A stretch of DNA of 64,000 nucleotides. It comes from Propionibacterium sp. GTDB lineage: Bacteria; Actinomycetota; Actinomycetes; Propionibacteriales; Propionibacteriaceae. Position 1 is the first letter of the stretch. Each line of letters begins with the position of its first letter. The stretch spans positions 1 to 64,000 of the forward strand of contig DUOB01000009.1 of the NCBI GenBank assembly GCA_012839035.1, written 5' to 3'. The notes below the pieces were generated by a model that ran no database searches, was not told where the DNA came from, and saw nothing but the letters and a program-made list of their open reading frames with translations. Below are positions 1 to 9,935 of this stretch, one piece after another. A program made the position numbers and the translations under genes.

Positions 1-1015
1 CGGCACCGATCATCGTTTCCATGACATCCTCCAGCATCGCCACCCCGGCGACCTGACCGTCGGAGCCGGTGACCACCGCAAGGTGGACGCCCGACCGCTG
101 CATCACGTCCAGGGCCTCCGGCAGCGGAGTGTCGGAGCGCACCTCCGCCATGTCGCGAATGCGACCGGACGGCACAGGTGTGTCCGGAGGGCTGTCGATC
201 AGGTCGAGGATGTCCTTCAGGTGCAGATAGCCGAGCCAGGACCCGTCGTCCAACCGCACCGGGAAACGGGAGAACCCGTGGGTCACCGCCGCTTGTTCGG
301 CCTCGCCCACGGTCGGCGGGGAACTGAGCCACACCAAATCCGCCACGGGGACCAGCACGTCCGACACGCGTGCCGAGGACAGGGTGAGCGCACCGGTGAG
401 AAGCAGGTGTTCGTGCTCCTCGAGCAGCCCGACCTCGGCGGATTCCTCCAGATAGCTGGGGACGTCCTCGGTCGTGATCGTCGACGCGACCTCGCGAGTG
501 GGTTTGATGCGCATGAGCCGCAGCACCAGGTTGGCGAGCCCGTTGAGCACCCAGAGGATGGGCTTGAGGATCCAGGCGATGGCATACATGGGTGGACCGA
601 GCAGCAGCGCGGATCGGGCGGGCCCGGCGATCGCCAGGTTCTTGGGGACCATCTCGCCCAGGGTCATGTGCAGGAACACCACGATCGCCATGGCGATCAC
701 GAAGGAGATCGGATGCACGAAGGCGTCCGGCACGTCCAGGGCCGTGAACAGGGGTTCGAGCAGGTGGGCCACCGCGGGCTCACCGATTGCGCCGAGGCCG
801 AGTGAACACATCGTGATGCCGAGCTGGGCGCCGGCCATCATGACCGTCACGTTCTCCACGGCCCGGAGGGTCAACCGGGCGCCGGCCACGCCGCGTGCGG
901 CGGCCTCCTCCACCGCAGTGCGGCGTACCGAAACCAACGCGAACTCGGCACCCACGAAGAACGCGTTGCCCAGCAGCAGGAGCACGGCGATCCCGACCGC
1001 GGTGAGATCACTCAT
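1..1015 (-). CDS. CNNM/CorC-type (DUF21 + CBS) membrane protein, hemolysin C family; 3' end beyond the window
   Basis: Reverse-strand translation reads MSDLTAVGIAVLLLLGNAFFVGAEFALVSVRRTAVEEAA...LGEMVPKNLAIA...; open to the left edge; start overlaps the end of the upstream paralogue at 1008. Confidence 0.85.
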   Translation of the reverse strand, partial: MSDLTAVGIAVLLLLGNAFFVGAEFALVSVRRTAVEEAAARGVAGARLTLRAVENVTVMMAGAQLGITMCSLGLGAIGEPAVAHLLEPLFTALDVPDAFVHPISFVIAMAIVVFLHMTLGEMVPKNLAIAGPARSALLLGPPMYAIAWILKPILWVLNGLANLVLRLMRIKPTREVASTITTEDVPSYLEESAEVGLLEEHEHLLLTGALTLSSARVSDVLVPVADLVWLSSPPTVGEAEQAAVTHGFSRFPVRLDDGSWLGYLHLKDILDLIDSPPDTPVPSGRIRDMAEVRSDTPLPEALDVMQRSGVHLAVVTGSDGQVAGVAMLEDVMETMIGA

Positions 1016-2372
1016 CGTCGCCCTCCTCGATCGCGGAGACCTGCAGCTCGATCCAGCTCACGCGGTGACCGTCCATTTCGTTGACCGTGAGGGTGGCGGT
1101 GACGCGAGTCGGGAGGTCGTCGTCGTCCAGGGTCAGCCGGTCCACGGCGTCGAGAACGATCGAGTCACCCACGGTGCAGAACCGCTCGTTCAGCTCGGTG
1201 ACCAGGCCGCCGAGTGTCTCGGAGGCTTCGCCCTCCGGCAGGTCGATGCCGATGAAGGTCGCCAGCTCGTCGGGCCGCAGGAGACCGGAGAGCATCCAGT
1301 GCCGTTCGCCCACCTGCGTGAACCGTTCCTCGGGGACATCCTGTTCGTCGGCGATCTCGCCGACGAGCTCCTCCATGAGGTCCTCGAGGGTGATGATGCC
1401 GTCGGTGCCGCCGTATTCGTCGATCACCACCGCGAGCTGCAACCCACCGCGCAGCTCCTCGAGCACGTCATCGAGTGGCATCGAGGCGGGCACGGTCCGC
1501 ACCTCGTGCAGGATCTCGGTGATCGAAGTGCGGGCCCGGTCCGCCGCCGGGACACTCAGCGCGTCCCGGAAGTGGACGGCGCCGAGGACGTCATCGGTCG
1601 ACTCGCCGACCACGACGAAGCGGGAGTGCCCGACGCGTTGACACCAGCGCAGCAGCTCGCTGACCGGATCGGTGGCCTCCAGGAAATGTACGCGGGCGCG
1701 GGGGGTCATCGCGTCGTGCGCGAATCGCTCGCCGAGCCGGGCGGAGTTCGACATGCGTGCGGCGAGCTCCCGGTCGATCGTGCCCTCCCGGGCCGACCGC
1801 TCAGCCAAGGCGCTCAGCTCCCGCGGCGAATGGCCGGAGGCCATCTCCTCCTGTGGTTCGACGCCGAGGACACGGACCAGCGCATTCGAGGAGCCCTGCA
1901 GCACCCACAACACCGGTCGCATGAGCCAGGTGAAAGCACGGTGGGGCGTCGCGACCAACCGGGACAGCCGCATCGGTTCGGCGAGTGCCCAGTTCTTCGG
2001 CACCAGCTCGCCGAACACCATCTGGGTAATGGTCGCGAGAGCGAAGGCCAGCGTGAACGACAGGGGAAGGGCCGCGGACTCGGAGAGACCGAGCGATTGG
2101 AGCGGGCCCTTGCGCAGCAGGGTGGCGATCGAGGGTTCGGCGATGAACCCGACGATCAAACTCGTCAGGGTGATGCCGAGCTGGCAGCTCGACAGCTGGG
2201 TGGACAGAGTTATCAGCGCCTTCTGCACCGAGAGCGCCTTGGCGTCTCCCTGGGCCGCCGCTCGTCGCACGGCCGGGCGGTCCACCGTCACCAGCGCAAA
2301 CTCGGCGGCCACGAAGAACCCGCCAAGGGCGATGAGGACGATCACCACCGCCAGCAGGATCCATTCAGTCAC
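1008..2372 (-). CDS. CNNM/CorC-type (DUF21 + CBS) membrane protein, hemolysin C family
   Basis: 454 aa, MTEWILLAVVIVLIALGGFFVAAEFALVTVDRPAVRRAAAQ..., VFGELVPKNWALAEP, CBS-region motif IDEYGGTDGIITLEDLMEELVGEI. Confidence 0.9.
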   Translation of the reverse strand: MTEWILLAVVIVLIALGGFFVAAEFALVTVDRPAVRRAAAQGDAKALSVQKALITLSTQLSSCQLGITLTSLIVGFIAEPSIATLLRKGPLQSLGLSESAALPLSFTLAFALATITQMVFGELVPKNWALAEPMRLSRLVATPHRAFTWLMRPVLWVLQGSSNALVRVLGVEPQEEMASGHSPRELSALAERSAREGTIDRELAARMSNSARLGERFAHDAMTPRARVHFLEATDPVSELLRWCQRVGHSRFVVVGESTDDVLGAVHFRDALSVPAADRARTSITEILHEVRTVPASMPLDDVLEELRGGLQLAVVIDEYGGTDGIITLEDLMEELVGEIADEQDVPEERFTQVGERHWMLSGLLRPDELATFIGIDLPEGEASETLGGLVTELNERFCTVGDSIVLDAVDRLTLDDDDLPTRVTATLTVNEMDGHRVSWIELQVSAIEEGDDE

Positions 2373-2443
2373 GCGAATACCTTAACGACTTCATCGGACA
2401 ACAAACCCCGGCTCCGTTCTCCAGTCACATCCTGCTGGGGCTC

Positions 2444-4051
2444 TCAGCGTCCCGGGAGTGCCGCCGGAGCTGTTGGGTTCTCCCGAGTCGTGCTGGGGTA
2501 AAGGTTCCCGAATCGTTCGGCGACGGCATCCCAGTGGGCACGGTGTTCGCGATGGGGTACGCAGGCCTCCTCCAGCGGTGGGTCCGCCGGCGGGGTCCCG
2601 GAGACGACGGTCTCGGCCGCCAGCAAGGCGGTGCCGCGCAAGGTGGACCGTTTGAAGGTCGCCGGCAGGACCGGCCGGCCGAGGCAGTCCGCCAGCATCT
2701 GCCGCAATCCGGGCAGGTCCTGGGACACCCGGCCGGCCACGACGACACGTTCCACGGTCCGGCGGTTGCCTTCTCCCTGCCGGCTGTCCTCGGCCGCCTC
2801 CACGAGTTGGGCAGCGACCCGCGCGTACGACACCACCAGTCCCTCCAGCACCCCACGCGCCAGCGCCGCCCCATCGCTCGCGGCCGAGACGTCTGCGAGC
2901 AGCGCCCGCGCGCTGCCAGCCCAGCCGGTCGAGCGCTCGCCGGAGAAGAACGGGAGGACCGTTGGTGTCCCGGGGGCGGGCGCGGCGGAGGCGATCGTGG
3001 GGAGATCCGTGTCCAGGGCCATCGTCCGTCCGATCCACTCGACGGCCCGGCCGACATCGTTCAGTGCGCCGCCGAGCAGCGCCCGCCGGTCGTCGATGCG
3101 ATAGCACCACAGGCCGCTCGGGATCTCGTCCGGTTGGTGGTGGAGCAGCACGCGCATGGCTCCTGACGTGGCCATCGACGTGACGAGGGTGGTCCCGTCG
3201 GTGCCGCCGGAGCCGAGGTTCGCGCCGAGCCCATCGGCGATCGCGGGGAACCAGGCGGCGTCGGCGAGTGCGGGCCAGCGGCTGTTGGTGACGTGGGGTA
3301 CGCCGCGCATCGGCGCATTCGGAGCGGCGATGTCGGAGAGGGCCGCGCGGTCGACCCGGGCCAGGTCGAGCATCCGTTCGGACCAGTCGCCGGTGCGCCG
3401 GTCGAGCAGCCCGGTCCACGCCGCGGTGGAGGTGCCGGCGGCGGTCCGGCCGAGCCAGGTCAACTCGGCGTACTCCCCGATCGACAGCCAGCGCACCGTC
3501 CGCCCGAACTCCTGCGGATGGGTCTCCCGGAGCCAGCGGAAGCGTGGGGTGAGGTACGAGGTGTGCAGGCGGGCACCGGTCAACTGCTGGATTTCCGCTT
3601 CGTCCACCTCCCGGCGGAGGGTGGCGAGTTGCGGGGCGGAACGGCGGTCGGCATAGGTGAAGCACGGGGTGGTTGCCCGGCCCCGGGCATCGACCCCGAC
3701 GAGGGACGAGGCGAACGTGTCGAGCGCGACCGCCGTGATGCGGCCGGTGAGGTCCGGGTGCAACGTCACGACGTCCAGAACCCGGGCGAGCTCCTCGACG
3801 ACCTGATCGGGATCGATCGTGGAGGTGCCGTCGGTCCCGGTGGTGAAGGCGTGCGGGATCTTGTGCCGGAATCCCCGGACGGGAATCCCGCGGGCGTCGT
3901 GCACGCTGCCGCGGGTCGCGGTGGATCCCACGTCCAACGCCATGACCAGCGGATCCTGTGCCTCGGCGAGATCCACCGCGAAGGCTGTCCTGTCTGTCGG
4001 GGCCAGGATGACGGGACGCGGGGCGATGCCGTGCTTGGGATGTTTGGCCAC
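2444..4051 (-). CDS. FGGY-family carbohydrate kinase (gluconokinase-like)
   Basis: 535 aa; MALDVGSTATRGSVHDARG N-terminus and GGALNDVGRAVEW / FFSGERSTGW motifs. Confidence 0.8.
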   Translation of the reverse strand: MAKHPKHGIAPRPVILAPTDRTAFAVDLAEAQDPLVMALDVGSTATRGSVHDARGIPVRGFRHKIPHAFTTGTDGTSTIDPDQVVEELARVLDVVTLHPDLTGRITAVALDTFASSLVGVDARGRATTPCFTYADRRSAPQLATLRREVDEAEIQQLTGARLHTSYLTPRFRWLRETHPQEFGRTVRWLSIGEYAELTWLGRTAAGTSTAAWTGLLDRRTGDWSERMLDLARVDRAALSDIAAPNAPMRGVPHVTNSRWPALADAAWFPAIADGLGANLGSGGTDGTTLVTSMATSGAMRVLLHHQPDEIPSGLWCYRIDDRRALLGGALNDVGRAVEWIGRTMALDTDLPTIASAAPAPGTPTVLPFFSGERSTGWAGSARALLADVSAASDGAALARGVLEGLVVSYARVAAQLVEAAEDSRQGEGNRRTVERVVVAGRVSQDLPGLRQMLADCLGRPVLPATFKRSTLRGTALLAAETVVSGTPPADPPLEEACVPHREHRAHWDAVAERFGNLYPSTTRENPTAPAALPGR

Positions 4052-4188
4052 GATGCCTTCCTCTGCTTGCCGTGAGGTTCATCGTCCCACGCGTTGGCGG
4101 TGCGCATCCGCCACCGCCGATGCCGTTGTGCTCCGGCCCCACGAAACGCTGCGCTGACCCCGTGGTGGCGCGTGCGAGAATGCCAGCC

Positions 4189-5823
4189 ATGTCGTCGCTG
4201 CCTTCCGAACTGAACGCCCGCGTCGCCGCTGTGGCCGGGACCGACCCCGAGCTGCGTGCTGCCACCAAGCCGCAGTTCGGTCACTTCCAGTCCAATGTCG
4301 CCCTGCGCCTGGCCAAGTCCGAGGGCAAACCGCCGCGCGAGGTGGCCCAGCGCATCGTCGACGCCCTGGACGTCTCCGACCTGTGCGAACCGCTGGAGAT
4401 CGCCGGCCCGGGCTTCATCAACTTCCGCCTGCGCAACGATGTGCTGGCCGCCGCCGCGGACCAGGTGCGCGTGGACGAGCGCTCCGGGGTGGCGGTCACG
4501 GCGACGCCGCAGCGGGTCGTGATCGACTATTCGGCGCCCAACGTGGCCAAGCAGATGCACGTCGGCCACCTGCGGACGACGATCATCGGTGACTGTTTCA
4601 GTCGCGTGCTCTCCGCGGTCGGCAACACGGTGATCGCCCAGAACCACATCGGCGACTGGGGCACGCAGTTCGGCATGCTCATTGAGCAGATCCTCGACGA
4701 GGGCACCGATGTGGCGGCACTGTCGCTGGATGATGCCGAGGCCCTGTACAAGCGCGCATCCACCCACTTCCGCTCCGACGAGGAGTTCGCCGAACGGGCC
4801 CGCCGTCGCGTGGTCACGTTCCAGGCGGGTGACGAGGAGTCGCTCGACATCTGGCGGCAGCTGATCGAGACGTCGAAGGCCGGGTTCAACGAGGCGTACG
4901 CCCGCCTCAATGTCCTCCTCACCGACGACGACCTGGCCGGGGAGTCGACCTACAACGAGGCCCTGCCCGAGGTGGTCGCCGATCTGGAGGAGCGCGGGGT
5001 CGCGGTCGTCGACAACGGTGCGCTGTGCGTGTTCACCGAGGGTTTCGAGGCACCGCTGATCGTGCGGAAGTCGGACGGGGGTTATGGGTACGCGACCACC
5101 GACCTCGCGGCCATCCGGTATCGGGTGCAGGAACTCAGGGCCGACCGGATCATCTATGTCACCGACGCCCGGCAGGCGGGGCATTTCGCCCAGATGTTCG
5201 CGGCTGCCCGCAAGGCGGGCTATCTGCCGGACGACGTGGTTGCCCAGCACATCGGATATGGCATGGTCCTCGGTCCCGACAACAAGCCCTTCAAGACCCG
5301 CGACGGTTCCGCGGCGACGCTGTCGAGTCTGCTCGACGCGGCGGAGGAGAATGCGGCGCCGGAAATTGCGTTGGCGGCGATCAAGTATGCCGACCTCTCG
5401 TCGGGGTTGCAGAAGGACTATGTCTTCGATCCCGAGCGGATGACGAAGACGACCGGTGACACCGGCCCCTATCTCCAGTACGCCCACGCGCGCTGCAACC
5501 AGATCCTCCGCGCCGCGCAGGCGGAGGGCTTCGAGGTCGGTCCGATCGCGCTGGTGGACGAACCGGCCGAGCAGACTCTGGCCATGGCGCTGTCGAGGTT
5601 CGGCGAGGTGGTGGACCACTTGGCTGCGGAGCTGCAGCCGCACAAGCTCTGCACTTATCTGTTCGAGCTCGCGACCGCCTATTCGGCCTTCTATGAACAG
5701 TGCCCGGTGCTCAAGAGCGAAGGGACCGTGCGGGCCTCCCGGCTCGGGCTCGTCGCGGCTACGCGGAACGTGCTCGCGCAGGGGCTGGGGCTGCTCGGGA
5801 TCGCTGCACCGGAGCGGATGTAG
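4189..5823 (+). CDS. argS: Arginyl-tRNA synthetase
   Basis: VIDYSAPNVAKQMHVGHLRTTIIGD (HIGH-type signature), C-terminal DALR-type region; start set at MSSLPSEL (4189) rather than the ORF-track 4072. Confidence 0.95.
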   Translation: MSSLPSELNARVAAVAGTDPELRAATKPQFGHFQSNVALRLAKSEGKPPREVAQRIVDALDVSDLCEPLEIAGPGFINFRLRNDVLAAAADQVRVDERSGVAVTATPQRVVIDYSAPNVAKQMHVGHLRTTIIGDCFSRVLSAVGNTVIAQNHIGDWGTQFGMLIEQILDEGTDVAALSLDDAEALYKRASTHFRSDEEFAERARRRVVTFQAGDEESLDIWRQLIETSKAGFNEAYARLNVLLTDDDLAGESTYNEALPEVVADLEERGVAVVDNGALCVFTEGFEAPLIVRKSDGGYGYATTDLAAIRYRVQELRADRIIYVTDARQAGHFAQMFAAARKAGYLPDDVVAQHIGYGMVLGPDNKPFKTRDGSAATLSSLLDAAEENAAPEIALAAIKYADLSSGLQKDYVFDPERMTKTTGDTGPYLQYAHARCNQILRAAQAEGFEVGPIALVDEPAEQTLAMALSRFGEVVDHLAAELQPHKLCTYLFELATAYSAFYEQCPVLKSEGTVRASRLGLVAATRNVLAQGLGLLGIAAPERM

Positions 5824-6101
5824 CGCGGGTGACGGCCCAGCCCGCGCCTACCGCCGAGCCCGCGCCCACCGCTGAGCCCGCGCCCACCGCGCGACGATCC
5901 GGCCAGGATTGGCGTCCAGTTGCGCGCTGGGTTCGCTGACTGGGGGTTTCGCGCCGACGCGGCGGATCTGGCCGCCAATCTTGGCCGCACCTGGAACATT
6001 CCGGGCGGGACTCGGCGCCGTGCGATGAAACGCACGCGGCGGTGGCGGGCCTGTTCCGTGCGAGGATGCGGGCCGACGATCGTGAAGGCAGGCAAAGGAT
6101 C

Positions 6102-7242
6102 ATGAGCGACCACCCCCACAATCCCCAACAGCCCGCCGGCGCTCCCTGGGGCCCGCCGACCGGACCCCGAGGGTGATCCCTGGGGCAGGCAACCAGCGTG
6201 GGGTCAGTCCCGACCACAGGGACCGGGCGGCCCCGGGAGCATGCAGCCGTTCGCCGGCGGTCAGCGACCGCCCCACGCGCCGCGGGGCCCGTCGCCGGTG
6301 AAGCGCAAGGGGTTGTCCCCCAGGGGCATCGTCGGCATCTCGGTCGGCGTCACGGTGGTGCTCGTGGGCGCCCTGGTCGCTGCCTCGGTCTTGTCGAGCC
6401 GGGACAGCATGGAGGACGGCGTACAGCGCTATTTCACCGCGCTCGGCAAGAGCTATTCGGATGAGCTGGCCGATCACGTGGTGAACGTGCCCAATGCCGC
6501 TGACCTGGAGGAGGCCCGGAAGACGGCGCGGACGCAGGACTACTCGGTCAAGGATGTCCGGACGAGGGGAAACACGGCGATCGTCGATTACTCCGTCGCC
6601 GGCCGGGCCGAGACCGTTGAGCTCGAGATGCGCAAAGTCGAGGGCGAGTGGAAGGTGGTGGACGGCTTCAGCAAGCTGACGGTCAAACCCAGTCGCAAGG
6701 GTGTCGACTTCAGAGTTGGTTTCATGAGCGAACCGGTCGGCGAACGCACCCTGTCGCTCTATCCCGGCACCTATGAGCTGCAGAAGGACTTCGACACGGG
6801 CGCGCCGTCCTATCTGTGGGATATCTCGGGCGACAAATACATCATCCTCAAGCCTGGTGAGAGCAAGTCCGTTGACGTCGAGGTCACCCTCACCAAAGCC
6901 GGCACCGACCGGGTGCGGTCCGCGTTGGGTTCGGCCTTCAGCCGGTGCATGAACGGTTCCGATGTGGCGCCGGCGAACTGTCCGTTCAAGGTGGCCGAGC
7001 CGAGCGACCGGACGAGCCCCTACGGTCGATGGACCGTGGAGACGGGCAACCGGTTCGACGTCGCCCAGAGCGCGGAGATCGGCGATGACCAGGAGTTCGA
7101 CAGCGTGTGCGGCACGTTCAGGACGGACGTGACCTATGAATACCGCAACGACGGCGGCTTCCAGAAGATCCCGGCCGAGGCGAAGGAATTCACCGGTTGC
7201 GTGGACCTCACCGAGCGTTCCCCGAGTGTGACGTGGCAGTGA
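6102..7242 (+). CDS. Single-TM membrane/secreted protein (DUF4878-like fold plausible); apparent +1 frameshift near 6171-6176
   Basis: RBS-like AAAGGA before ATG 6102 reads MSDHPHNPQQPAGAPWGPPTGPRG then TGA at 6174; the +1 frame continues GDPWGRQPAWGQSRPQGPGGPGSMQPF... into the 333-aa ORF at 6241..7242. Confidence 0.6.
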
Positions 7243-7294
7243 CGGATCCGTCGGAGCTCATGCGCGCCCGGCGCGATTCGGGCACCATGGGCTG

Positions 7295-8440
7295 ATGCAC
7301 GAGGACCCAGCGGTGTGGCGTCATCCCGACGCGACACTGCCGGTGCCCGCAGCGGGCCCCCTGGTGGGGCTTCGCCTCGCGATCACGGACCTGTTCGAGG
7401 TCGCGGCCCAGCGACTGGGGGCGGGCAGCCCCGGCTTCCTGGCCGACGCGACTCCGGCAGCGGAGTCGGCGCCGATCGTCGACCGCCTGCTCGCCGCGGG
7501 AGCCACCCCTGTCGGGATCACCCACTGTGACGAGTTCTCCTATGCGCTGACCGGGGTCAATCCCCATTACGGCTCCCCGCCCAATCCTGCGGCGCCCGAC
7601 CGCATCGGTGGCGGTTCGAGCTCGGGGGCCGCCGCCGCGGTCGCCCTCAACCAGGCCGATGTCGGCCTGGGCCCGGATACCGCCGGATCCATCCGGGTGC
7701 CGGCCGCCTATCAGGGGCTCTATGGCCTGCGGACCACCCACGGCGGGCTCAGCACCGAGGGCATGTTTCCGGTCACGCCGGACCTCGACGCCGTCGGGTG
7801 GTTGACGCGGGACGCGTTCACGCTCGCGCGGGTCACTGATGCTGTCCTGCGCAGCGAGCACAGTGCACAGCTCAATCGGGTGGCGATCTCCGCCGGCCTG
7901 CTGGCTGCCGCCGACGACGACATCACGGATGCGGTCTGGGGGTTCCTCGACAGTCGCATGCTCGGTCTGCCCCGTCGGGAGATCGACCACGACCTGCCGC
8001 TCGATCGTTGGCGCCAGGTGATGATGACCATCCAGGGCTTCGAGGCGTGGCGCCTGCACGGGGACTGGCTGGGCGCGCATCCCGGCGTACTCGGCCCCGA
8101 AATCGCCGGGCGCTTTCGTTCGGCTGCCGCGATCTCTCCGGAGGAGTACGCCGCAGCGCGCGCCGAGGCCGAATCGGCCCGCACCGCGATCCGGGCGCTG
8201 GTGGGCACGGACGTCCTGGTCGTGCCCACGGTCGCGACCGTGCCACCTCTCCGGGCGACCCCGGGGGCCTATGCGGCGGTGCGCATCGGCACGCTCAACC
8301 TCACCTGCCTCGCCTCGCTGGCTGGGCTGCCGGCGGTGTCGATCCCGTTGCGCACGGCTGACGGCATGCCGACGGGCGTGTGCCTCATCGGGCCACCCCA
8401 TAGCGATCGGGAGCTCGTCGCGCTGACGACCGTGCTGTGA
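7295..8440 (+). CDS. Amidase (amidase signature family)
   Basis: GGGSSSGAAAAVALNQADVGLGPDTAGSIRVPAAYQGLYGLRTTHG is the amidase-signature Gly/Ser region. Confidence 0.9.
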   Translation: MHEDPAVWRHPDATLPVPAAGPLVGLRLAITDLFEVAAQRLGAGSPGFLADATPAAESAPIVDRLLAAGATPVGITHCDEFSYALTGVNPHYGSPPNPAAPDRIGGGSSSGAAAAVALNQADVGLGPDTAGSIRVPAAYQGLYGLRTTHGGLSTEGMFPVTPDLDAVGWLTRDAFTLARVTDAVLRSEHSAQLNRVAISAGLLAAADDDITDAVWGFLDSRMLGLPRREIDHDLPLDRWRQVMMTIQGFEAWRLHGDWLGAHPGVLGPEIAGRFRSAAAISPEEYAAARAEAESARTAIRALVGTDVLVVPTVATVPPLRATPGAYAAVRIGTLNLTCLASLAGLPAVSIPLRTADGMPTGVCLIGPPHSDRELVALTTVL

Positions 8441-8561
8441 GCGAGGCTGGCGGTGCCCGCGTTCTGCCCTGTGGACATCGTCGTTCCGCGGAATGCACAC
8501 TCCGCGCACCGTGTCGACCGACCGTTAGGCTCGCGGTCGTCCCCCCGGGCAGGAGGAATGC

Positions 8562-9860
8562 ATGTCGGTCCGCAGCGCTTATGCCGCGAAACTTGTTGAT
8601 GCCGCGACGGCCGTCGGCCATGTGCAGGACGGGGACGCGATCGTGGTGCCACTCGGTGCGGGAGAGCCGCCGACGCTGCTGCACGCGCTGTCCGCACGCC
8701 GGCATGAGTTGCGCAAGGTCACGGTGTTCCAACTGGTGGCGCTCAGGCACTATGACTACTACGACCCCGATACCGCGGAGAACGTCCGGCACCTGACGCC
8801 CTTTGTCGGCGCGGCGAGCCGCCGGGCGGTGAACGGTGGGTGGGCCGATTTCATCCCGGCGCACTTCTCCGAACTGCCCGGCCTCATCCGCTCCGAGCAG
8901 CTCGGCTCGGACGTCGTTCTCGCCCAGTGCTCGCCGATGGACGAGCACGGATTCTTCGCGCTGGGACTGAGCACGGACTACACCCTCGCCGCCGTGAGCA
9001 AGGCCCGGACCATCGTGCTCGAGGTCAACGAAAAGCTGCCGTTCACTTTCGGCAACTGCCACGTGCACGTCAGCAGGGTCGCGGCGATCGTCGAGTCCGA
9101 GCATCCACTGGCCACCCTTCCCGGCACGAGTGTGGGGGACGTCGAGAGGGCCATCGCCCGCAACGTCGCTGATCTCATTCCGGATGGCGCGACCCTCCAG
9201 ATCGGCATTGGCGGCATCCCCGACGCCGTCGTCGCCCAGTTGATGACCAAGAACGATCTCGGTCTGCACACCGAGATGATCGGCGATGGCCCGCTCGCGT
9301 TGATCGAGGCAGGTGTGGTCACGAACAACCACAAGAACGTCAACCGAGGCAAGGCCGTGGCAACGTTCGCGCTCGGCAGTGACAGGCTCTATGCCTGGAT
9401 GAATCGCAACCCCTCCATCGAGATGCGTCCCGTGGACGAGGTGAACGCGCCGCCGATCGCGGCCCTCAACGACAACCTCCACTCGATCAACTCGACGATG
9501 GCGATCGACCTGGTCGGCCAGTGCGCCTCGGAGGGCATCGGGACCCGGCTCTATTCGGGCACGGGCGGTCAGTTCGACTTCGTCCGCGCGGCCAACATCT
9601 CCAAGGGCGGCCGGTCGATCATCGCGGTCCCGGCGACGGCCAAGGGCGGAGAATTATCGACGATCGTGGTCTCCCACGTGCCGGGTACGCCGATCACGAC
9701 TCTGCGCAACGACGTGAACTTCGTCTGCACCGAATTCGGGACCGCCAAGCTCCGTGGTGCGTCCCTCCACGAGCGGGCCGAGCAGTTGATTTCGATCGCG
9801 CACCCGGACTTCCGCGACGAGCTCACCGAGCAGGCCAAGGAGCTGCACATCCTGCACTGA
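8562..9860 (+). CDS. Acetyl-CoA hydrolase/transferase family (4-hydroxybutyrate CoA-transferase-like)
   Basis: 432 aa; IPDGATLQIGIGGIPDAVVAQL, GTGGQFDFVRAA, RLRGASLHERAEQLISIAHPDFRDEL; RBS GGAGGA before ATG. Confidence 0.88.
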   Translation: MSVRSAYAAKLVDAATAVGHVQDGDAIVVPLGAGEPPTLLHALSARRHELRKVTVFQLVALRHYDYYDPDTAENVRHLTPFVGAASRRAVNGGWADFIPAHFSELPGLIRSEQLGSDVVLAQCSPMDEHGFFALGLSTDYTLAAVSKARTIVLEVNEKLPFTFGNCHVHVSRVAAIVESEHPLATLPGTSVGDVERAIARNVADLIPDGATLQIGIGGIPDAVVAQLMTKNDLGLHTEMIGDGPLALIEAGVVTNNHKNVNRGKAVATFALGSDRLYAWMNRNPSIEMRPVDEVNAPPIAALNDNLHSINSTMAIDLVGQCASEGIGTRLYSGTGGQFDFVRAANISKGGRSIIAVPATAKGGELSTIVVSHVPGTPITTLRNDVNFVCTEFGTAKLRGASLHERAEQLISIAHPDFRDELTEQAKELHILH

Positions 9861-9935
9861 CCCGCCCTTGGTGCCCGCGAGGTGCTCGACGAAGGACGAG
9901 AACACCTATAAGTCTTCCCGGTGAGCCGATAACTG

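Noticed and set aside
474-2501. 675-aa plus-strand ORF over the hemolysin-family genes
   Set aside because: Antisense to two clear CNNM/CorC-type membrane proteins; no domain.
3766-5643. 625-aa minus-strand ORF overlapping argS
   Set aside because: Antisense shadow of argS; low-complexity translation and no plausible start context.
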